NCBI RefSeq assembly: GCF_022179805.1
Contig: NZ_BPUO01000006.1
Coordinates: 1-64,000 of the forward strand
Source of the DNA: Cupriavidus pauculus
GTDB taxonomy: Bacteria > Pseudomonadota > Gammaproteobacteria > Burkholderiales > Burkholderiaceae
Direction: 5' to 3'
DNA: 64,000 nt
Positions 17,315 to 26,497 of this stretch are shown piece by piece. A program made the position numbers and the translations under genes. How positions within the stretch are numbered: position 1 is the stretch's first letter; the number at the start of each line of letters is the position of its first letter. The notes beneath the pieces are model-generated. The model was given only the letters and a program-made list of their open reading frames with translations. It was not told the DNA's origin and searched no databases.

Positions 17315-18670
17315 GTGCAGCGTACTACCGCAGGAAAGCGATACCCGGCCGCGCGCAAGCGGCTGACGCAGTTGCTGATGTCGACCATGCTGGCCATGCC
17401 GCTGGCGCTGTCCGCTGCGCCTCCCGCATCGGGGGATACCACGCGCGACAAGCTGCGCGACGCCGGCTGCCAGACGCTGGCGCAGCGCGTGGCGGCCATC
17501 CCCGGCACCGGCCCGGTGATGCTGGCCAGCTACGAGGGCGCGCCGGGCGGCGAGCCGCTGCCCGGCCCGCTCAAGGAGTCGGCCTTCGTCTACGACAACG
17601 CACTGGCCGGCATCGCGCTGATCGCGTGCGGCCAGAACGATGCCGCGCGACGCATTGCCGACGGTGTAGTGGCCGGCGTCACGCGTGACCGCCATTTCCA
17701 CGACGGCCGCATCCGCAACGCCTATCGCGCCGGTGCCATGCCGGCGGCCGGCGCGGTGCCGATGCCCGGTTGGTGGGACGCCAAGGCCAACCGCTGGTTC
17801 GAGGACCGTTACCAGGTGGGCACCGCCACCGGCAACGTGGCGTGGGCCGCGCTGCTGTTGCTGGCCGCCTACGACACCACGCGCGCACCCCGCTACCTGG
17901 ACACGGCCCGCACCATGATGGGCTGGGTCGACAAGGAAACCTACAACGCCGATGCGCCGGCCGCGTTCATTGGCGGCTTCTTCGGCCACGAGCCCACGCC
18001 ACAGCGCCAGGGATGGAAGTCGACCGAGCACAACGTAGACACCTACGCGGTGTTCCGCTGGCTGTCGCGCTACGACGCCGATCCGCGCTGGCGTACCGGC
18101 GCAGACCGCTCGCGCAAGTTCGTCGAGACCATGTGGCAGCCGGGCGAAGGCCGCTTCGCCATCGGCACGCGCGACGACGGCCGCACGCTCAACGGCGGCC
18201 CGTCGGCGCTCGATGCCTCGCTCTGGCCGCTGATCGCGATTCCGGACATGGCCGGCACCTGGCAGTGCGCGCTGACCTGGGCGCGCGACAAGCACGGGGT
18301 CAAGGGCGGCTATGGCTTCAATGCCAACCCCGACGGCATCTGGACCGAAGGGACCGGCCAGGCCGCGTTGGTGCTGCGCGCCGCCGGTCGCGACGGCGAA
18401 GCCGCGCCGCTGTGGCCGTTGCTGATGGCGCAGCGCGCGCCGTCGGGCCTGCTGTTCGCCACGCCCGATGCGCGCGTCCGCACGGGCCTGCAAATCGGTC
18501 CCGACTCCAAGACCGACGATTTCTATTACTTCCACCTGCCCCACCTGGGCGCCACGGCCTGGGCCGTGCTGGCCGCCACGGGCTGGAATCCGTTCCAGCC
18601 GGGCGGTTGCCGGGGCACAAGCTGCGGCGCCAGCGCGACGGCGCCGCCCGCTACACCCCCCAAGGAGTAA
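17315..18670 (+). CDS. Exported six-hairpin glycosidase-like protein of the polysaccharide operon
   Basis: This 451-residue protein has an N-terminal signal sequence (hydrophobic stretch LLMSTMLAMPLALSAAPPASG). The body looks like an (alpha/alpha)6 barrel, with repeated aromatic helices such as VAWAALLLLAAYD and the motif KSTEHNVDTYAVFRWL, which recurs in six-hairpin glycosidase-like proteins encoded beside polysaccharide synthases. Translation starts at GTG 17315, after AAGGAG. By position it may trim or release nascent polymer in the periplasm, as BcsZ or AlgL do. The catalytic acids cannot be assigned with certainty and the family number is not known to me. Confidence 0.75.
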   Translation: MQRTTAGKRYPAARKRLTQLLMSTMLAMPLALSAAPPASGDTTRDKLRDAGCQTLAQRVAAIPGTGPVMLASYEGAPGGEPLPGPLKESAFVYDNALAGIALIACGQNDAARRIADGVVAGVTRDRHFHDGRIRNAYRAGAMPAAGAVPMPGWWDAKANRWFEDRYQVGTATGNVAWAALLLLAAYDTTRAPRYLDTARTMMGWVDKETYNADAPAAFIGGFFGHEPTPQRQGWKSTEHNVDTYAVFRWLSRYDADPRWRTGADRSRKFVETMWQPGEGRFAIGTRDDGRTLNGGPSALDASLWPLIAIPDMAGTWQCALTWARDKHGVKGGYGFNANPDGIWTEGTGQAALVLRAAGRDGEAAPLWPLLMAQRAPSGLLFATPDARVRTGLQIGPDSKTDDFYYFHLPHLGATAWAVLAATGWNPFQPGGCRGTSCGASATAPPATPPKE

Positions 18671-18672
18671 CG

Positions 18673-20661
18673 ATGTTTGCCGGTAACTTCGCAAGCTTTC
18701 TCGATGGCGGCATGCTCGTCCAGATCAACGCGGGCGCGCTGCTGGTGGCGATACTGTGCCTGCGCGGCAACCGGCACCGCGCCGCCGACCGCTGGCTGTT
18801 CGGCCTGGCCGCTGGCGTTCTGCTCACCGTCTACTACATCTGGCGCGTCACCGAGACGCTGCCCGAATGGCGCCTGGAATTCCCGAGCCTGTGGGCCCAC
18901 GCGTTCCTGGGCTTCGAGACGCTGACCATCCTCTACACGCTGATCTCGATCGTCACGCTAACCCGCACCACCGACCACAGCGCCCAGGCCGACGCCGGCC
19001 AGGAACGCCTGCGCGGCAATCGCGATGCGCCCGGCGTGGACATCTTCATCGCCACGTACAACGAAGGGCTCGACGTGCTGGAGAAGACCATCGTGGCCGC
19101 CAAGGCCATTGACTACCCGAACTTCCGCGTCTGGGTGCTCGACGATACGCGCCGCGATTGGCTCAAGGACTTCTGCAGGACGGCCGGCGTCAACTACGTG
19201 ACCCGGCCCGACAACGCCCATGCCAAGGCCGGCAACCTGAACAACGGCCTGTATCACAGCGCGCAGGGCGACGGCGGCGCGCCGTACATCATGGTGCTCG
19301 ATGCCGACTTCGCGCCCCACCGCAACATCCTGCTGCGCATCGTCGGCCTGTTCGACGATCCGCGCGTGGGCGTGGTGCAGACACCCCAGTTCTACTACAA
19401 CGCCGACCCGATCCAGTACAACCTGCGCTCCACCGATTGCTGGGTGGATGAGCAGCGCGCGTTCTTCGACGTGATGCAGCCGGCCAAGGACGCCTGGGAC
19501 ACCGCGTTCTGCATCGGCACGTCGTTCGTGGTGCGGCGCGAGGCGCTGGGCCATATCGGTGGCTTCCCCATCGGCACGGTGACCGAGGACATCCACCTGA
19601 CCTACAAGCTGATGCCGTTCGGCTACGTCACGCGCTGGCTCAACGAGCGGCTCAGCGTGGGGCTATCGGCCGAGGGGCTGCCCGAATACATCAGCCAGCG
19701 AAGCCGCTGGGGGCTGGGCACGATCCAGGTGGCCCTGACCGCCGATGGCCCGCTGCGCGGCCGCGGCTACACGCTGCGCCAGCGCCTGCACTATGTGCAC
19801 GGCCTGCTGCACTGGCTCAGCCGGCCGTTCACGCTGATGCTGCTGGCCGGGCCGCTGCTGTACTGGTTCTTCAACATCCCCACGCTGTATGGCGATCCGC
19901 TGCAGTTCCTGGCCTATGGCGTGCCGGCGCTGCTGCTCTACTGGGCCTACAGCATCTGGATCACCGGATCGCGCGCCATGCCGGTGTTCACCGAAGTCAC
20001 GCAGATCGTGGCGGCAATGGCGGTCACGGCCACGCTGGTCAGCGCGATGTTCAAGCCGTTCGGCCGGCCGTTCAAGGTCACCAACAAGGGGCTGGACCGC
20101 TCGAAGCTGACCGTCCACGGCAAGTTCGCGGCGCTGTACGGCGCGCTGTTCTTCCTGTCGGCCATGGGTCTGGCGCGGGCCGTGGCTGCCGACGGCAATG
20201 CGCCGGGCACCGTGTTCAACGTGGCGTGGACCGTGGTGTCGATGGTGCTGTACCTAGCGTCGCTGCTGGTCTGCTTCGAGCTGCCCCGGCCGCGCAAGGA
20301 GGAGCGCTTTCCGTTTCGGGCCGCCGCCCGGCTGCAGTTCTATGGCGCGGACGGCATTTCGCGCGAAGTCGATGGCGTGACCCGCGACCTGTCCTGCAAT
20401 GGCGTCGCGCTGGAATCGCATAGCGGCACGCCCGCCGAGCCCGGCGCCGTGGGTGCGTTCTGGCTGGCGCCGCTGGGCTGGGTGCCATGCCGCGTGGCAC
20501 GCACCGACGGCCAGTTGATCGGCATCTCGCTACTGCCCGACATGGCCGCGCGGCACCGGCTGATCCGGCTGCTGTTCAGCGAGCCGCCGCACAACATCGC
20601 GCATCGCGGCCTGCCAGGCACGGCCATCGTGCAGTTGCTGCGGCGCGCGTTCTCAGGTTGA
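18673..20661 (+). CDS. Processive family-2 glycosyltransferase with C-terminal PilZ domain (exopolysaccharide synthase)
   Basis: This 662-residue inner-membrane synthase has cellulose-synthase-like topology. Helices precede a cytosolic GT2 domain with IATYNE, DAD at 210-212, TED at 304-306 and QRSRW at 342-346. Further helices and a PilZ domain follow. The PilZ domain keeps both cyclic-di-GMP-binding elements: RKEER (541-545, RxxxR) and DLSCNG (572-577, DxSxxG). It should therefore polymerise a nucleotide sugar into a beta-glycan under cyclic-di-GMP control. The first Asp motif is DDT rather than DDG. It starts two bases after the glycosidase-like gene, with AAGGAG upstream. Shorter than typical BcsA; the product could be cellulose-like, mixed-linkage glucan or another glycan. 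Confidence 0.9.
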   Translation: MFAGNFASFLDGGMLVQINAGALLVAILCLRGNRHRAADRWLFGLAAGVLLTVYYIWRVTETLPEWRLEFPSLWAHAFLGFETLTILYTLISIVTLTRTTDHSAQADAGQERLRGNRDAPGVDIFIATYNEGLDVLEKTIVAAKAIDYPNFRVWVLDDTRRDWLKDFCRTAGVNYVTRPDNAHAKAGNLNNGLYHSAQGDGGAPYIMVLDADFAPHRNILLRIVGLFDDPRVGVVQTPQFYYNADPIQYNLRSTDCWVDEQRAFFDVMQPAKDAWDTAFCIGTSFVVRREALGHIGGFPIGTVTEDIHLTYKLMPFGYVTRWLNERLSVGLSAEGLPEYISQRSRWGLGTIQVALTADGPLRGRGYTLRQRLHYVHGLLHWLSRPFTLMLLAGPLLYWFFNIPTLYGDPLQFLAYGVPALLLYWAYSIWITGSRAMPVFTEVTQIVAAMAVTATLVSAMFKPFGRPFKVTNKGLDRSKLTVHGKFAALYGALFFLSAMGLARAVAADGNAPGTVFNVAWTVVSMVLYLASLLVCFELPRPRKEERFPFRAAARLQFYGADGISREVDGVTRDLSCNGVALESHSGTPAEPGAVGAFWLAPLGWVPCRVARTDGQLIGISLLPDMAARHRLIRLLFSEPPHNIAHRGLPGTAIVQLLRRAFSG

Positions 20662-20668
20662 TTCACAG

Positions 20669-22201
20669 ATGAAGACAAAAACCATGCGCCTCCCTCCCAA
20701 ACGCCTGCTCAAAAGCCTGCCCGCACGGCTGCCGTCCGCGCGCTGGAGCGCCGCCGTGCTGCTGCCGCTGGCACTGGCGGCCTGCACGCTGGAACCAACC
20801 TATCAACGCCCCGATTCGCCGGTGCCCAACGCGTATCCCGACGGCGCGGCCTACCGTACCGGCGGGGGAACAAGCGGCGGCCAGGCAGGCCAGACGGCCC
20901 AGGTGCCCGCCGCCAGTCTCGGCTGGCAGGACTTCTTTACCGATGCGCGGCTGCGGCGGCTGATCGAGCTGGGGCTGGCCAACAACCGCGACCTGCGCGT
21001 GGCCACGCTGTCGATCGAAGATGCCCGTGCGCGCTACCGCATCCAGCGCGCGGCACAGTTCCCGGCCATCGACGGCAATGCCGGCTTCAGCAGCACGCGC
21101 CTCACCGGCGACCTGCGCGCGCCGGGCCAGGATTCGGTGATCAATGCCTGGAACGCCGGCGTGGGCTTCACCGCATTCGAGCTCGACGTGTTCGGCCGCA
21201 TCCGCAGCCTCAAGCACGATGCGCTGGAACAGTACCTGGCCATCGTGGAAGTGCGCCGCAGCACCCAGATCAGCCTGGTGGGCGAGATCGCCAGCGCCTA
21301 CCTGACGTGGCAGGCCGACCAGCAGTTGCTGAAGCTGTCGCAGGACACGCTCAAGGTGCAGGAAGATGCCGCCGAGATGGTGCGCAAGAGCAAGGTGGCC
21401 GGCGGCATGGCCGAGATCGACCAGCACCGCACGCAGACCCAGGTGGAGACCGCGCGCGTGGACGTGGAACAGTTCACACGCCAGGTGGCGCAGGACGAGA
21501 ACGCGTTGCAGTTGCTGATCGGCGGCCCGCTGCCGGCCGACCTGCCGCCCGCTCAGCCGTTCGACGGCAAGTCGTTCGTGGCGGAACTGCCGGCGGGCCT
21601 GCCTTCGCAATTGCTGGAACAACGCCCGGACATCATGGCGGCCGAACACCGCCTGAAAGCCGCCAATGCCAATATCGGCGCAGCGCGCGCGGCGTTCTTT
21701 CCACGGATTTCGCTGACCGCGGGGGTCGGCCTGGCCAGCACCACGCTGGCCGGGCTGTTTACGGGGGGCGCGGCATGGGCGTTTGCGCCTCAGATGACGC
21801 TGCCGATCTTCAACGCCGGCGCCAACCAGGCGCAGCTCGACTCTTCGAAGGTGCGCAAGGACATCAACGTTGCGCTGTACGAGCGCACCATCCAGGGCGC
21901 ATTCCGCGAAGTGGCCGACGGCCTGGCCGCGCGCGGCACCTACGACCGCCAGACCGCCGCGCAGCAGGCACTGCAGAAGGAAGTGGGCGAGACGCGCCGG
22001 CTGGCCGAAATGCGCTTCAAGAACGGCGTGGACGACTACTTTGCGGTGTTCGATGCCCAGCGCCAGCAGTACGAGGCCCAGAAGAAGCTGGTAACGATCG
22101 AGCTGGCCCGCCTGACCAGCCGCGCGCAGTTGTACAAGGCGCTGGGCGGCGGCTGGTCGCAGCAGACCGTCACGACCCCACCTGCGCCCCCGGCATCGTA
22201 G
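20669..22201 (+). CDS. NodT/OprM-family outer-membrane factor lipoprotein
   Basis: This 510-residue protein belongs to the TolC/OprM superfamily, with two repeats of the outer-membrane-factor fold. The signal peptide ends in the lipobox LALAAC, so it is a lipoprotein. Family features include [10 protein letters not shown] after the cysteine, [22 protein letters not shown], and [30 protein letters not shown]. Members normally close RND or MFS efflux pumps. Here no pump gene is present and it ends a polysaccharide operon seven bases after the synthase, so it probably forms the export channel with the HlyD-type adaptor. ATG 20669 is used; ATG 20684 is an alternative. Confidence 0.9.
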   Translation: MKTKTMRLPPKRLLKSLPARLPSARWSAAVLLPLALAACTLEPTYQRPDSPVPNAYPDGAAYRTGGGTSGGQAGQTAQVPAASLGWQDFFTDARLRRLIELGLANNRDLRVATLSIEDARARYRIQRAAQFPAIDGNAGFSSTRLTGDLRAPGQDSVINAWNAGVGFTAFELDVFGRIRSLKHDALEQYLAIVEVRRSTQISLVGEIASAYLTWQADQQLLKLSQDTLKVQEDAAEMVRKSKVAGGMAEIDQHRTQTQVETARVDVEQFTRQVAQDENALQLLIGGPLPADLPPAQPFDGKSFVAELPAGLPSQLLEQRPDIMAAEHRLKAANANIGAARAAFFPRISLTAGVGLASTTLAGLFTGGAAWAFAPQMTLPIFNAGANQAQLDSSKVRKDINVALYERTIQGAFREVADGLAARGTYDRQTAAQQALQKEVGETRRLAEMRFKNGVDDYFAVFDAQRQQYEAQKKLVTIELARLTSRAQLYKALGGGWSQQTVTTPPAPPAS

Positions 22202-22253
22202 AACGCCGCCCAGGCCCGCTCTCCGCTAGAATCCACGCCAGAATCAACCGATA

Positions 22254-22270
22254 CCCCCGGTCCCCGGGGG
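22254..22270. repeat. CCCCCGG/CCGGGGG hairpin just before polB
   Basis: CCCCCGG (22254-22260) pairs with CCGGGGG (22264-22270) across TCC. The 3' arm supplies the only G-rich stretch that could serve as ribosome-binding site for the GTG start at 22279, so the fold could hide it. There is no T-run, so it is not an intrinsic terminator. Confidence 0.5.
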
Positions 22271-22278
22271 CAAGCAGC

Positions 22279-24648
22279 GTGGCACTCCAGCAGGGCTTTA
22301 TCCTGACCCGACATTGGCGCGATACGCCGTCCGGCACCGAGGTCGAGTTCTGGCTCGCCACGGACGACGGCCCGCGCCGGCTGCGCCTGCCGCCCCAACC
22401 TTCCACTGCGTTCATTCCGGTGGCGCAACGCGCCGCCGCCGAGGCCATGCTGCAGGGCCAGCGCGACGTCACGCTGCGCGAGCTGGGCCTGCAGGATTTC
22501 CAGCATCGTCCCGTGTTGGGCCTGTACTGCAACCAGCACCGCCAGCTCATCCAGCTCGAAAAATCGCTGCGCGACGCGGGCGTCGACGTCTACGAAGCCG
22601 ATGTGCGGCCGCCCGAGCGCTACCTGATGGAGCGCTTCATCACCGCGCCGGTCTGGTTCGATGGCGAAGCCGGCGCCGATGGCGTGATGCGCCAAGCGCA
22701 GATGAAGCCCGCCGCCGACTACCGCCCCGCCCTGCGCCTGGTGTCGCTCGATATCGAAACCAATGCCTTCGGCGACCTGTATTCGATCGCGCTGGAAGGC
22801 TGCGGCCAGCGGCAGGTCTACATGCTCGGCGCTGCCCCGCAGAACGATTGCCCCGAGATCGACTTCGCGCTGGAGTACTGCGACACGCGCCAGCAATTGA
22901 TCGAACGGCTCAACGACTGGCTGGCCCGGCACGATCCCGACGCCATCATCGGCTGGAACCTCGTCCAGTTCGACCTGCGCGTGCTGCGCGAACACGCCCG
23001 ACAGTTCCAGGTGCCGCTGCGGCTGGGCCGAGGTGGCGCCGAGATGGAATGGCGCGAGCACAACCGCCAGCAGCACTACTTCGCGGGCGCGGCCGGCCGG
23101 CTGGTGATCGACGGCATCGAGGCGCTGCGCTCGGCCACGTGGAGCTTTCCGTCGTTCAGCCTGGAGTCGGTGGCGCGCACGCTGCTGGGCGAAGGCAAGG
23201 CCATTGACGATCCGTACCACCGCATGGACGAGATCGACCGGATGTTCGCCGACGACAAGCCGGCGCTGGCCCGCTACAACCTGCGCGACTGCGAACTGGT
23301 GACGCGCATCTTCGAGAAAACCGAACTGTTGCGCTTTCTGCTGGAGCGCGCCACCGTGACCGGCCTGCCGGCCGACCGCAGCGGCGGATCGGTGGCGGCA
23401 TTCACGCACCTGTATATGCCGCTGATGCACCGGCAGGGCTATGTCGCGCCGAACCTGGGCGACAAGGCGCCCGAGGCCAGCCCCGGCGGCTTTGTCATGG
23501 ATTCGCGCCCGGGGCTCTACGAATCGGTGCTGGTGCTCGATTACAAGAGCCTGTATCCGTCGATCATCCGCACGTTCCTGATCGACCCGATCGGGCTGGT
23601 GGAAGGCTTGGCGCATCCCGACGATGCCGATTCGGTGCCGGGGTTCCGGGGCGCGCGGTTCTCTCGCACGAAACACTGCCTGCCCGCCATCGTGGCGCGG
23701 GTCTGGCAAGGCCGCGAGGCGGCCAAGCGCGAGCAGAACAAGCCGCTGTCCCAGGCGCTGAAGATCATCATGAATGCGTTCTACGGCGTGCTCGGGTCCA
23801 GCGGCTGCCGCTTCTTCGACCCCCGGCTGGCGTCGTCGATCACGATGCGCGGGCACGAGATCATGCGCCAGACGCGCGAGCTGATCGAGGCGCGCGGCTA
23901 CGACGTGATCTATGGCGATACCGACTCCACGTTCGTGTGGCTGCGCCGCGCCCGCACCGAGGACGACGCCGCGCAGATCGGCCGCAGCCTGGTGGCCTAC
24001 GTCAACGACTGGTGGCGCGACCACCTGTGGCAGACCTACGGCCTGGAAAGCGCGCTGGAGCTGCAGTTCGAGACGCATTTCCGGCGCTTCCTGATGCCGA
24101 CCATCCGCGGCACCGACCTGGGCAGCAAGAAGCGCTATGCAGGCCAGGTGGTGCGGGCCGACGGACGCGCCGAGATGGTGTTCAAGGGGCTGGAAACCGT
24201 GCGCACCGACTGGTCGCCGCTGGCGCAGCAGTTCCAGCAGACGCTCTACGCGAAGGTCTTCAACCGCGAGCCGTACCAGGACTATGTGCGCGATATCGTC
24301 CAGCGCACGCTGGCCGGCGAGCTGGACGAGCAACTCGTCTACCGCAAGCGCCTGCGGCGCCAGCTCGACGAATACCAGCGCAACGTGCCACCGCACGTGC
24401 GTGCCGCCCGCATCGCCGACGACTACAACGAGCGGCACGGGCGTCCCCGGCAATACCAGAACGGCGGCTGGATCAGCTACCTGATGACCATGGCCGGGCC
24501 CGAGCCGCTGGAAACGCGCGCCGCGCCCATCGACTATGACCACTACATCACGCGGCAGCTACAGCCCGTGGCCGATGCGATCCTGCCGTTCCTGGACGAC
24601 GACTTCGAGACGCTGCTGAGCGGCCAGATGACGCTGTTTCCGGACTAG
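22279..24648 (+). CDS. polB: DNA polymerase II (family B)
   Basis: This is a 789-residue family B polymerase, close to the 783 of E. coli Pol II. The GTG start gives [22 protein letters not shown], which lines up with the start of the E. coli protein. The 3'-5' exonuclease has [11 protein letters not shown] (Exo I) and [10 protein letters not shown] (Exo II). The polymerase palm has DYKSLYPS (motif A), [18 protein letters not shown] (motif B) and YGDTDSTF (motif C). It replicates past damage and restarts stalled forks. In E. coli it is SOS-induced, but I see no CTGT-N8-ACAG box in the 77 bases upstream here. It lies downstream of the polysaccharide operon and probably has its own promoter or reads through. 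Confidence 0.97.
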   Translation: MALQQGFILTRHWRDTPSGTEVEFWLATDDGPRRLRLPPQPSTAFIPVAQRAAAEAMLQGQRDVTLRELGLQDFQHRPVLGLYCNQHRQLIQLEKSLRDAGVDVYEADVRPPERYLMERFITAPVWFDGEAGADGVMRQAQMKPAADYRPALRLVSLDIETNAFGDLYSIALEGCGQRQVYMLGAAPQNDCPEIDFALEYCDTRQQLIERLNDWLARHDPDAIIGWNLVQFDLRVLREHARQFQVPLRLGRGGAEMEWREHNRQQHYFAGAAGRLVIDGIEALRSATWSFPSFSLESVARTLLGEGKAIDDPYHRMDEIDRMFADDKPALARYNLRDCELVTRIFEKTELLRFLLERATVTGLPADRSGGSVAAFTHLYMPLMHRQGYVAPNLGDKAPEASPGGFVMDSRPGLYESVLVLDYKSLYPSIIRTFLIDPIGLVEGLAHPDDADSVPGFRGARFSRTKHCLPAIVARVWQGREAAKREQNKPLSQALKIIMNAFYGVLGSSGCRFFDPRLASSITMRGHEIMRQTRELIEARGYDVIYGDTDSTFVWLRRARTEDDAAQIGRSLVAYVNDWWRDHLWQTYGLESALELQFETHFRRFLMPTIRGTDLGSKKRYAGQVVRADGRAEMVFKGLETVRTDWSPLAQQFQQTLYAKVFNREPYQDYVRDIVQRTLAGELDEQLVYRKRLRRQLDEYQRNVPPHVRAARIADDYNERHGRPRQYQNGGWISYLMTMAGPEPLETRAAPIDYDHYITRQLQPVADAILPFLDDDFETLLSGQMTLFPD

Positions 24649-24736
24649 GGTTTCTCCCCGCTCGCGGGCTCCAGGGGCGGCCCTTGCGGTATCCTCTGCC
24701 ATCTCCAAAGAAGAATCCGCAGAGAATTCGCCTGCC

Positions 24737-26428
24737 ATGTCCACCGCCCCTGTTTCCACCAATCCCGCTGATCCCACCCGTTCCAAGGCCATGCGCTTTG
24801 CCGCCAGCATGCTCGTGCTGCGCGACGGCCCCCAAGGCATGGAAATCCTGATGATGCGCCGCCCGCAGCGCGACGACGACCGCAGCGCGGGCGCGTTCGT
24901 GTTTCCCGGCGGCGTGCTCGATGCGCAGGATGCCGCGCTCCATCCGCTGTGCGCGGGGCTGGACGATGCGGCCGCCAGCGCGCGGCTGCAGGTGGAGGCG
25001 AGCGGGCTGGACTATTACCTGTGCGCGGTGCGCGAGGCATTCGAGGAAGCCAACCTGCTCTTTGCCTACGACGCCAGCGGGCAGGTGGTGCGGCTGGACG
25101 ACCTGGGTCCCGATGTCCACCAGCAACTGCGCGAGGCGGCCAGCTACGGCGGCAAGGGTCTGGCGCACGTCTGCGAAATGCTCGGGCTCAAGCTGGCCGT
25201 CGACAAGTTGGCCTATTGCGCCTACTGGCTGACCCCGCCGGGGCTGGCCAAACGCTTCGACACGCGTTTCTTCATGACCCTGCTGCCCGCCGGGCAGACC
25301 GCGATCCACGATGGCGTGGAAGCCGTGGAGCATCGCTGGATGCGCCCGGCCGACGTGATCGACCCGGCCAACAACCTCACGCTGGTCAACGCCACGCGCA
25401 AGATACTGCAGTCGATTGCCCATTTCGCCACCGCGCAGGCGTGCTTCGATTTTGCGCAGCAACAGCGCAATATCGCCCTGGTGATGCCGCGCCTGGCCCA
25501 TGGCCCCAAGGGCCAGCGGCCCGTGATGCCGGAAGAACCGAGCTACGCGGAAATCGCCCGCATCGATCCGGACGGCGCCGGCCATGCCCGCTACACGCTG
25601 GAGCCGGGCCTGGCGGTACGGCTGTCCGAACGCGTCTGGCGCGTGACGGCCAACAACGGCAACGTGATGACCGGTCCGGGCACCAACACCTATTTCGTAG
25701 CCGGCGCCGACAACCACTGGGCCGTGATCGATCCGGGCCCTGACGATGCGGCGCACTTCGACGCGGTCATGGCCGCCGCACCGGGCCCCGTGAAATGGAT
25801 CCTGGCCACGCACACCCACCTGGACCACTCACCGGGTTCCGTGCGCATGCGCGAGGCCACCGGCGCGCCGGTCTGGGGACGCACCACGGCGGTCGTCGAC
25901 CGCCAGGACCAGACTTTCCGGCCCGACCACGTGCCCGAACATGGCGACCGCATCGCGCTGGGTCCGCAGACCACGCTGCGCGTGATCCACACGCCGGGCC
26001 ATGCGTCGAACCATCTGTGCTTCCTGCTGGAAGAGGAAAAGACGCTGTTCACGGGCGACCATGTGATGCAGGGCTCCACGGTGGTCATCAATCCGCCCGA
26101 TGGCGATATGCGCGCCTACCTGGCGTCGCTACAGGCACTGCTGGACGAGGATCTGCAATGGATTGCGCCGGGGCACGGCTTCCTGATGCCGCGTCCGCAT
26201 GATGCGATCCGTTTGCTGATCCGGCATCGCATGCAACGTGAGGCGAAGGTGTTGAACGCCTTGCGGGCGCTGGCGCCGGCCGATACGGCTACGCTCGTGG
26301 CCAGCGTTTATGACGACGTGCCGGAGAGCAAGCATCCGATTGCGCTGCGGTCATTGATGGCGCACTTGAAGAAGCTGGAGGCGGATGGGGTGGCGAAGGA
26401 GGATGCGGGGGTGTGGGGGTTGGTGTAG
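24737..26428 (+). CDS. Nudix hydrolase-metallo-beta-lactamase fusion
   Basis: This 563-residue protein has two hydrolase domains. Residues about 15-240 form a Nudix domain of the NUDT19/RppH-like CoA-diphosphatase type: VFPGGVLDAQD, then after an insertion VREAFEEANLLF, which supplies the REUXEEXGU core. Residues about 285-560 form a metallo-beta-lactamase domain with THTHLDHSPG, the zinc site HxHxDH, plus HTPGHASNHLCF and TGDH. The second half resembles LACTB2-type and hydroxyacylglutathione-hydrolase-like enzymes. The combination suggests hydrolysis of a nucleotide-linked thioester or CoA derivative, but no activity can be named. It stands alone between polB and a convergent MmgE/PrpD gene. 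The Shine-Dalgarno is weak (AGAG, 12 bases away). Confidence 0.88.
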   Translation: MSTAPVSTNPADPTRSKAMRFAASMLVLRDGPQGMEILMMRRPQRDDDRSAGAFVFPGGVLDAQDAALHPLCAGLDDAAASARLQVEASGLDYYLCAVREAFEEANLLFAYDASGQVVRLDDLGPDVHQQLREAASYGGKGLAHVCEMLGLKLAVDKLAYCAYWLTPPGLAKRFDTRFFMTLLPAGQTAIHDGVEAVEHRWMRPADVIDPANNLTLVNATRKILQSIAHFATAQACFDFAQQQRNIALVMPRLAHGPKGQRPVMPEEPSYAEIARIDPDGAGHARYTLEPGLAVRLSERVWRVTANNGNVMTGPGTNTYFVAGADNHWAVIDPGPDDAAHFDAVMAAAPGPVKWILATHTHLDHSPGSVRMREATGAPVWGRTTAVVDRQDQTFRPDHVPEHGDRIALGPQTTLRVIHTPGHASNHLCFLLEEEKTLFTGDHVMQGSTVVINPPDGDMRAYLASLQALLDEDLQWIAPGHGFLMPRPHDAIRLLIRHRMQREAKVLNALRALAPADTATLVASVYDDVPESKHPIALRSLMAHLKKLEADGVAKEDAGVWGLV

Positions 26429-26450
26429 GTTTTCGCTCCCCCACGGTTTA

Positions 26451-26483
26451 GCTCCCCTCTCCCGCGACGCGGGAGAGGGGAGC
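26451..26483. repeat. CCCCTCTCCC palindrome copy 2 between convergent genes
   Basis: GCTCCCCTCTCCCGCG (26451-26466) and its exact complement (26468-26483) are separated by one base. It sits 22 bases after the Nudix-MBL stop and 14 before the end of the convergent MmgE/PrpD gene. It could stop transcription from both sides, although it lacks a clear T-run. Confidence 0.75.
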
Positions 26484-26497
26484 GATGAGCTAAGCCA

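Noticed and set aside
22202..22278. LexA box expected upstream of polB by analogy with E. coli
   Set aside because: No CTGT-N8-ACAG sequence is present; only a GC hairpin is seen.
22036..24543. 835-codon open frame on the minus strand opposite polB
   Set aside because: It is antisense to a well-supported polymerase gene, its product is rich in H, R, A and V without domains, and long antisense frames are expected at this GC content.
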